DNA from: an uncultured Saprospiraceae bacterium | Lineage (GTDB): Bacteria; Bacteroidota; Bacteroidia; Chitinophagales; Saprospiraceae | Length of the DNA stretch: 38,689 nt | NCBI GenBank assembly: GCA_938018185.1 | Contig: CALIIW010000204.1 | Span: 1 to 38,689 of the forward strand | Direction: 5' to 3' | Part shown: positions 33,121 through 38,689 of the stretch, piece by piece | Position numbering within the stretch: position 1 is the stretch's first letter | Layout of the letters: every line of letters starts with the position of its first letter | Translations under genes and position numbers: made by a program | The notes under the pieces: model-generated | What the model was told of the DNA's origin: nothing | Database searches by the model: none | The model's input: only the letters and a program-made list of their open reading frames with translations

Positions 33121-34935
33121 ATGAAAGATATACGAAATATAGCCATCATTGCCCACGTAGATCATGGGAAAACTACCTTGACAGACAAGATGCTGCATGC
33201 CGGTATGTTGTTTAGCGACCATGAGAAGCCTGGTGAATTAATAATGGATAGCAATGATCTAGAGAAGGAAAGAGGCATTACGATATTGGCAAAAAATTGC
33301 TCAATTGAATACCAAGGAATCAAGATCAATATTATTGATACGCCTGGTCACTCCGATTTTGGTGGTGAAGTGGAGCGAGTATTGAACATGGCAGACGGTG
33401 TTTTACTTTTAGTAGATGCTTTCGAAGGACCTATGCCTCAAACTAGATTTGTACTTCAAAAAGCATTAGCCTTAGGCTTAAAGCCAATTGTTGTAGTAAA
33501 TAAGGTAGACAAAGAAAACTGTCGTCCAGACGAAGTTCAAGAAGCTGTATTTGATCTTATGTACGATCTTGATGCAACGGAAGAACAATTGGATTTCCCA
33601 ACACTCTATGGTTCTGCTAAGAACAATTGGATGGGTTTGGATTGGAAAAAACCAACAAATGATATTATCCAATTGCTTGATGCAATAGTCGCTCATATAC
33701 CAGCTCCAACGGTTTCAGAAGGAACTGCTCAAATGTTAGTGACTTCAATGGCTTTTTCATCTTATATTGGAAGAATTGCCGTTGGAAGATTGAATAGAGG
33801 AACCTTGAAAATGCCAGGTTACATAGCATTGATAAACAAGGAAGGAGTAGTGAAAAAGCATCAAATGAAAGGTTTGTTTGTTTTTGAAGGCTTAGGAAGA
33901 AAAGAGGTCAAAGAAGTTCAAGCGGGAGATATCTGTGGAATATATGGAGCTGATGATTTTGAAATTGGTGATACATTTGCCGATCCAGAAAATCCAGAAG
34001 CTTTAGAATCAATTGCAATTGATGAACCGACAATGAGTATGTTGTTTGCTATTAACGATTCTCCATTTTTTGGTCAGGATGGTAAGTTTGTTACTTCTAG
34101 ACATATTAGAGAACGTTTGGAAGCAGAAACAGAGAAAAATCTTGCTCTTAAAGTCGAGCCGCAAGTATCAGGTGATTCCTTTAGAGTATTTGGTAGAGGA
34201 GTATTGCACTTAGCAGTACTTATAGAGACGATGAGAAGAGAAGGCTACGAACTTCAAATTGGACAACCTCAGGTTATCATCAAAGAAATTGATGGGAGAA
34301 AGCATGAGCCAGTTGAAGAATTGCATATCGATCTTCCTGAGGATGTATCAGGTAGAGCTATAGAGATGTTGACCAAGAGAAAAGGTCAAATGTTATCAAT
34401 GGAACCAAAAGGCAATAGAATGCAATTGGTTTTTGAAATTCCTTCCAGAGGAATTATTGGATTAAGAAATCAGATCTTAACCGCTACAGCGGGAGAGGCT
34501 ATAATGAGTCATAGATTTAAAGAATTTCAACCATGGAAAGGAGATATTCCAGGTAGACAAAAGGGTTCTTTAATTAGCATGGAAACAGGCAAATCTATTC
34601 CTTTTAGTATGTTTAATCTTCAAGAAAGAGGTAAGTTCTTCATTCCTGCAAATGTAGATATTTATCAAGGTCAAGTTGTTGGAGAACATTCTAAGCCGAA
34701 TGATCTTGTTGTTAACTTAATCAAAACTAAGAAGTTAACAAATATGAGATCATCAGGAGCTGATGATAAAGTTAAATTGACTCCGCCAATAGATTTTACC
34801 TTAGAAGAAGCTTTGGAATACATCCAAGGTGATGAATATGTAGAGGTTACACCAAATCACATTCGACTAAGAAAAGTTTATTTGACGGAGAACGATAGAA
34901 AAAGGGCTAAAAATAAAATAGCCTCAAACGTCTAA
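33121..34935 (+). CDS. typA: Ribosome-associated GTPase TypA/BipA
   Basis: A 604-residue translational GTPase. G1 is AHVDHGKTTL, the switch region is KERGITILAKN, G3 is DTPGHSDFGGEV and G4 is NKVDK; then an EF-Tu-like domain 2, EF-G-like domains with RGVLHLAVLIETMRREGYE, and the TypA-specific C-terminus. The frame is open to a TTG at 33088, but the ATG at 33121 (MKDIRNIAII) matches the family start and the usual length. It acts on the ribosome during stress and low-temperature growth. A terminator lies 22 bases downstream. Confidence 0.96.
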   Translation: MKDIRNIAIIAHVDHGKTTLTDKMLHAGMLFSDHEKPGELIMDSNDLEKERGITILAKNCSIEYQGIKINIIDTPGHSDFGGEVERVLNMADGVLLLVDAFEGPMPQTRFVLQKALALGLKPIVVVNKVDKENCRPDEVQEAVFDLMYDLDATEEQLDFPTLYGSAKNNWMGLDWKKPTNDIIQLLDAIVAHIPAPTVSEGTAQMLVTSMAFSSYIGRIAVGRLNRGTLKMPGYIALINKEGVVKKHQMKGLFVFEGLGRKEVKEVQAGDICGIYGADDFEIGDTFADPENPEALESIAIDEPTMSMLFAINDSPFFGQDGKFVTSRHIRERLEAETEKNLALKVEPQVSGDSFRVFGRGVLHLAVLIETMRREGYELQIGQPQVIIKEIDGRKHEPVEELHIDLPEDVSGRAIEMLTKRKGQMLSMEPKGNRMQLVFEIPSRGIIGLRNQILTATAGEAIMSHRFKEFQPWKGDIPGRQKGSLISMETGKSIPFSMFNLQERGKFFIPANVDIYQGQVVGEHSKPNDLVVNLIKTKKLTNMRSSGADDKVKLTPPIDFTLEEALEYIQGDEYVEVTPNHIRLRKVYLTENDRKRAKNKIASNV

Positions 34936-34957
34936 TTGTTTTTCTATATTTAAAGGA

Positions 34958-34989
34958 TGGCAGACTCCCCCGGTCTGTCATTTTTTTTT
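34958..34989 (+). terminator. Terminator behind typA
   Basis: The stem TGGCAGAC (34958-34965) pairs with GTCTGTCA (34973-34980), eight pairs with one G-U, followed by nine Ts. Confidence 0.85.
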
Positions 34990-35104
34990 GCCATATCTGA
35001 AAAAGAACGTAGATGTTTTTCTTGCTCTCATTTATTTCAAACAAATTTGTCATAATAAACCAGCTTAATGTTATCTTCGAAAATAATATTAGGATAAAAA
35101 ACTG

Positions 35105-35788
35105 ATGGAAGAACATCCATTTATTACTTTGCTTGGACTTAAAATAACTGAACCCGTAACCATGCTTACGGATTTTATTTTAGCAGCTGCATGTCTGTAC
35201 TTTGCAATTATAATTAGGAAATGTTTAAAGTCTACAAAAGCAAAAAAATATTTCGTTTATTATTTTTTCTCTATGGCCGCAGGAACATTTCTTGGGGGGC
35301 TATTTGGACATGGACTACAAGCGTATATAGGAATGGAAGGAAAATATCCTGGTTGGGTTTTGACAATCTTAAGTATGTACTTTTTGCAAATAGCAAGTAT
35401 GTTTTTAGTACCCGATTTGGATCAAAAGTACAAAGACAAATATAAACTGTTTTCAATAACTTTGATGATTGTTTTTTTGTTTATTGCTTTCTACAAGAAT
35501 CACTTTTCTTATGTGGTCTACCATAACATGGTTGCTGGCCTTTTAATTATTCCAACTTTTGCCTATCTGTTTTTCAAACACAAAATGCTTGGTACTGGAT
35601 GGATATTATTTTCTTTTTTAATATCACTTTCAATTCCATATTTTCAATTAAATAGAATTGGGGTCAACCGTTGGTTCACATACCATGATGTTTGTCATAC
35701 AATCATGCTTATAGGTTTAAGTTTAATATTTTACGGCGCTTGGTTGTTGCATAAGACGAAAAATAATGAAGAGCTTCTCAAAGCTTAA
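35105..35788 (+). CDS. Multi-helix membrane protein of unknown function, possibly ceramidase/PAQR-like
   Basis: A 227-residue protein with six or seven membrane helices (about residues 20-37, 48-66, 80-98, 115-130, 137-153, 163-178, 190-212). No family is firmly recognised. Residues that could be catalytic are the His in FGHGLQ (helix 2) and HDVCH before the last helix (an HxxxH pattern). Histidine and aspartate residues at such places occur in the CREST membrane hydrolases (ceramidases, PAQR receptors, Per1). The next gene on the same strand encodes a clear PAQR/hemolysin III protein, which supports the idea but does not prove it. The ATG at 35105 is the natural start. Confidence 0.6.
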   Translation: MEEHPFITLLGLKITEPVTMLTDFILAAACLYFAIIIRKCLKSTKAKKYFVYYFFSMAAGTFLGGLFGHGLQAYIGMEGKYPGWVLTILSMYFLQIASMFLVPDLDQKYKDKYKLFSITLMIVFLFIAFYKNHFSYVVYHNMVAGLLIIPTFAYLFFKHKMLGTGWILFSFLISLSIPYFQLNRIGVNRWFTYHDVCHTIMLIGLSLIFYGAWLLHKTKNNEELLKA

Positions 35789-36037
35789 ACTGCTATCTTA
35801 CTTATTTTAACTTTCAATAGAATGTTGAAAATATCGTCTAACAACTTTTTTCAAATTTATTGTGCAAATATCAAATTTTAAAGGAACGTATTACTCGCTT
35901 TATGCGTTGTAATAGCAGAAGACCTTCCTAGATCCAACTTTAAATCAGCTACACTATTTTTATTTTGGTCTTGACGATTTTGTCGTCATGATGACTTTGC
36001 TTAATGCTTTGCAAAGTGAAGAAGCAAATTTTATAAA

Positions 36038-36691
36038 TTGAATTTACACAGAAAAGAACATATTGACACTACTGAAAAAATGGATCAGAAATGGTCTACC
36101 ATTACACATGGTGTCGCTTTTGTTATTTTCTTTCTAATAAGTTTTCCCTATATATATTACATTTCAACTGTTCAAGATTCCTTTGGTTTAAAAATCGGTT
36201 CATTGATTTTTTGCCTTGCTACACTGTCTGTGTATGGATCTTCTGCTTTGTATCATGCATTTTACTATACGGAGAAAAGATCCTTCCTGAGACGCTTAGA
36301 TCACATTTGTATCTATCTTCTGATTGCTGGTACGAATACGCCATTTGTTTTGACATATTTAGATTTTTGGTTGAGTACTTCCATTATGATTATGCTATGG
36401 AGCATGGTTGTTATTGGGATTTACCTCAAAGCATATCATTTTGAAAGAGTAGCTTGGTTTTCTTTACCTATGTATTTAATAATGGGTTGGCTTGGACTCT
36501 TGACTGTTTTCTTTGCTTATCCTTCTTTGAATTTTGAGTGCTTGGCATTTCTTTTAGCTGGCGGTTCTATATATACCTTAGGAACGATCTTTTATAATTC
36601 AGAACACATTCCTTATAATCATACCATTTGGCACTTCTTTGTCATCGGAGGAACTTGTTGCCATTTTATCGCGATTTTCTTCTTGATATAG
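36038..36691 (+). CDS. Hemolysin III / PAQR family membrane protein
   Basis: A 217-residue seven-helix protein. Family signatures are ITHGVAFVIF, GSSALYHAFYY, RRLDHICIYLLIAGT and HTIWHFFVIGGTCCHF. The conserved Ser, Asp and three His residues form the metal-binding site of PAQR proteins. The function in bacteria is uncertain; a hydrolase acting on lipids is proposed for the superfamily, and the hemolysin name is historical. The frame starts at TTG 36038; the ATG at 36083 gives a protein 15 residues shorter and is equally possible. Confidence 0.9.
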   Translation: MNLHRKEHIDTTEKMDQKWSTITHGVAFVIFFLISFPYIYYISTVQDSFGLKIGSLIFCLATLSVYGSSALYHAFYYTEKRSFLRRLDHICIYLLIAGTNTPFVLTYLDFWLSTSIMIMLWSMVVIGIYLKAYHFERVAWFSLPMYLIMGWLGLLTVFFAYPSLNFECLAFLLAGGSIYTLGTIFYNSEHIPYNHTIWHFFVIGGTCCHFIAIFFLI

Positions 36692-36830
36692 TCTAAGTCC
36701 TTGTTTAATTTTCGTCAACATCGGTAGTAATTTCGTCACTTAGATTTAATTTGTCAGATTGACTTCTTTGGATTAATTATTGTTTTTTACTAATAAACTT
36801 TCTATTCTAACAATAGTAAATCTTTTTAAA

Positions 36831-37577
36831 ATGGAAATGAATCAGGAACTTGAGAATTTTTTCTATAGAGCTTCCCACGATCTAAAACAGCCTATAAGAA
36901 ATACTAAGATGTTTGCGGACATTTTGAGAAAACATCTGGCTGGAAAAGAATGCTTGGATGATGACTCTAAAGAATATCTGGGTTTTATCATGGATTCTAC
37001 TCAAAAATTAGAGACACTGGTTTTGGACTTAATAGAATATAGTTCTATTAATAATGAAACGACTAGGCACTCTAAAATAAATATGAATACAATTCTTGAG
37101 GTTATACTATTTAACCTATCAAGAAATAAGGAGGTAGATCAATTAGAATTTGAAATAAAAGAGCTTCCAGCAATTGAAGCAAATTCTGATAAAATCAAAA
37201 GTCTACTTAATAAATTGTTTTCTAACTCAATTAAATTTAGGAAACCAAATCAGCTTTTGAAGATATTGGTTGCTTGTGAAGAAATGGAAGGGGAGTGGAA
37301 ATTCTCCGTAGAGGATAATGGTATTGGAATTGGACAAGATCAATTGCAAGATGTATTTATTCCTTTTAAAAAATCACATTCACACACAGACATCAAAGGA
37401 TCTGGTTTAGGTTTGTCAAGCTGTAAAAAAATTATTGACCTGCACCAAGGTAAAATTTGGTTAGAGTCAAAATTAGGCGAAGGGACAACCGTTTATTTTA
37501 CAATTAAAAAACAATTGCTAGGAGTAGATTTAGAGACTGAAAAAATTAATGCTACTTCTGTGGGGCAAACTATTTAA
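36831..37577 (+). CDS. Minimal histidine kinase without sensor domain
   Basis: A 248-residue protein made only of HisKA and HATPase domains. The phosphoacceptor is His16 in RASHDLKQPIRN. The ATP-binding site has an N box with KLFSNSIKFRK, the G1 motif EDNGIGIG, and GSGLGLSSCKKIIDLHQG. There is no membrane helix and no PAS, GAF or other input domain, so it must receive its signal through protein contacts. The frame is open to a TTG at 36780; the ATG at 36831 is preferred. The receiver-only protein encoded 28 bases downstream is its likely partner. Confidence 0.85.
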   Translation: MEMNQELENFFYRASHDLKQPIRNTKMFADILRKHLAGKECLDDDSKEYLGFIMDSTQKLETLVLDLIEYSSINNETTRHSKINMNTILEVILFNLSRNKEVDQLEFEIKELPAIEANSDKIKSLLNKLFSNSIKFRKPNQLLKILVACEEMEGEWKFSVEDNGIGIGQDQLQDVFIPFKKSHSHTDIKGSGLGLSSCKKIIDLHQGKIWLESKLGEGTTVYFTIKKQLLGVDLETEKINATSVGQTI

Positions 37578-37605
37578 CCTATTAATCATTCATAATATTA
37601 ATAAG

Positions 37606-38019
37606 ATGACAAAATTTAAAAAGTTATTTTTTATTGATGATGATCACGCTACAAACGTTTATCATAAAATTATAGTAAAAAGAGCTGATATCTGTGAAGA
37701 GGCTGTTTTTTTTGATAGTGCAGAAAAAGCGCTGGAGAAATATGTAGAACTTAAAGAAGATCCAACAGCTATTTTGCCAGAGTATATATTTCTTGATATT
37801 AATATGCCTATTATGGATGGCTGGCAATTTATTGAAGAATTTGAAAGATTAAAAATAAATACTCAACAGGTTATTATAATGTTGACAACCTCTTTGAGCA
37901 GTTCTGATAAGCAAAAAGCTGCAAATTTTGAATTTGTTCAAGGCTTTTGGAATAAGCCAATGAATGTTGAGACCCTTAGGAATCTTATCAGTAGTCAAGA
38001 ATCTGCTGAAGGTATTTAA
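37606..38019 (+). CDS. Single-domain response regulator (receiver only)
   Basis: A 137-residue CheY-like protein: acidic pocket FFIDDDHAT, phosphoacceptor Asp64 in IFLDINMPIMDGW, Thr in MLTTS and Lys in WNKPM. There is no output domain. In Bacteroidota such receivers often follow PAS-type kinases and end phosphorelays or regulate by contact. The frame is open upstream to 37549, overlapping the kinase gene, but the ATG at 37606 matches the start of the domain. Confidence 0.88.
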   Translation: MTKFKKLFFIDDDHATNVYHKIIVKRADICEEAVFFDSAEKALEKYVELKEDPTAILPEYIFLDINMPIMDGWQFIEEFERLKINTQQVIIMLTTSLSSSDKQKAANFEFVQGFWNKPMNVETLRNLISSQESAEGI

Positions 38020-38050
38020 TCCTAAACGATAAATGATTCAATTGAAATTG

Positions 38051-38689
38051 TTATTTCAGTTTTGCAGGTCCTAGATTCAGTTTAGTTACCTTACCTGAGG
38101 CATCTTTTTCAATCCAAGAATCACCTTTTAATTCTTTGTAGTAAGAAAAAGATTTTGTAGGCGGGAACCGACCTTTGTTAAAATCTCTTTCTTCTACGTA
38201 TAAAGGAGCTTTTAAAGAGGAGCTCGATCCTGCAAATTTAATTTCTGATAGCAGTAGTATATCATCAATCCTAGTAATTGAAATTCTTTCATCAGCTAGA
38301 TGTTTCACATTTTGACTTATGTTTTTCCCGTCTGCATAAAAATTGATACTTTTTTTCTCGCCAGGCTTGAATAAAACATTAACCTTATACATTACAGAAC
38401 TGAGATGATCTTTAAATGGACCAAAGATTTGGAAAGTACTGCTCTTTAAGAAAACTTCTTTATTGCTTGTATTTTCAAATTGGCAATTAAAATTCAAAAC
38501 TTTTTTTAATTTCGAAGATTCACCTAATCGAACTTGAGCCAAACCATCATTTCTTAGAATACATTTAAAGGGCTCTTCTTGCCCATCTGCTTCGAAGGCG
38601 TAATTAATACCCAAGCCATTCGATTCTAAATTTTTGCCGATTTTAAGAATTTCATCAAATGTTTTGCCTTCAACAGAATAATCATTGTA
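38051..38689 (-). CDS. Unrecognised protein, C-terminal part (5' end outside window)
   Basis: The minus-strand frame is open to the right edge of the window, so the TTG at 38614 is not the true start. The visible 212 or so residues have alternating beta-type hydrophobic patterns, including VLNFNCQFENTSNKEVFL and KVNVLFKPGEKKSINFY, like an immunoglobulin- or FxLD-type fold. No membrane helix is seen. No family is recognised. It converges on the receiver gene with 31 bases between the stop codons. Confidence 0.6.
   Translation of the reverse strand, partial: YNDYSVEGKTFDEILKIGKNLESNGLGINYAFEADGQEEPFKCILRNDGLAQVRLGESSKLKKVLNFNCQFENTSNKEVFLKSSTFQIFGPFKDHLSSVMYKVNVLFKPGEKKSINFYADGKNISQNVKHLADERISITRIDDILLLSEIKFAGSSSSLKAPLYVEERDFNKGRFPPTKSFSYYKELKGDSWIEKDASGKVTKLNLGPAKLK

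Overview
The window looks like a chromosomal segment of a Bacteroidota bacterium, probably near the Saprospiria/Cytophagia side. This is inferred from AT-rich DNA without clear Shine-Dalgarno sites, promoter boxes of the Bacteroidota type (TAnnTTTG), a fused E1 alpha/beta 2-oxoacid dehydrogenase, LytS/LytTR signalling with a TPR kinase, and a Bacteroidota-style division and cell-wall (dcw) cluster. No tRNA, rRNA, CRISPR array, insertion sequence or phage gene was seen.

Layout. 1-1887: the end of an FAD-dependent dehydrogenase, a DoxX-like membrane protein, a 17-unit heptamer tandem repeat, and a Kv-type ion channel with a C-terminal zinc ribbon. 2130-5065: a LytTR response regulator, a 45-codon double-glycine leader peptide gene (2956-3093) not previously called, and a soluble TPR-LytS histidine kinase. 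This is the most interesting locus, because it resembles a peptide-pheromone circuit. 5066-5773: about 700 bases without genes but with three strong rightward terminators, two of them behind near-identical promoter-like boxes (possible small RNAs). 5774-11422 (minus): pbpC, an HExxH lipoprotein and tex. 11423-14663 (minus): a 2TM-domain protein, yaaA and a DUF1573 protein, separated by long non-coding stretches holding an inverted-repeat element and another small-RNA candidate.

14915-18269 (plus): fused E1 dehydrogenase and a polyprenol-phosphate sugar transferase. 18427-32725 (plus): the dcw cluster mraZ-rsmH-ftsL-ftsI-murE-mraY-ftsW-murG-murC-ftsQ-ftsA-ftsZ, preceded by a four-repeat MraZ operator and closed by a terminator behind ftsZ. 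The gene murD, normally between mraY and ftsW, is absent, and two internal terminator-like hairpins split the cluster. 33121-38689: typA, two membrane proteins (the second a hemolysin III/PAQR protein), a minimal histidine kinase with a receiver-only partner, and the end of an unrecognised minus-strand gene.

The dcw genes build lipid II (MurE, MurC, MraY, MurG) and run septation (FtsZ, FtsA, FtsQ, FtsL, FtsW, FtsI). PbpC is an additional bifunctional peptidoglycan synthase. Several genes start at TTG or GTG.
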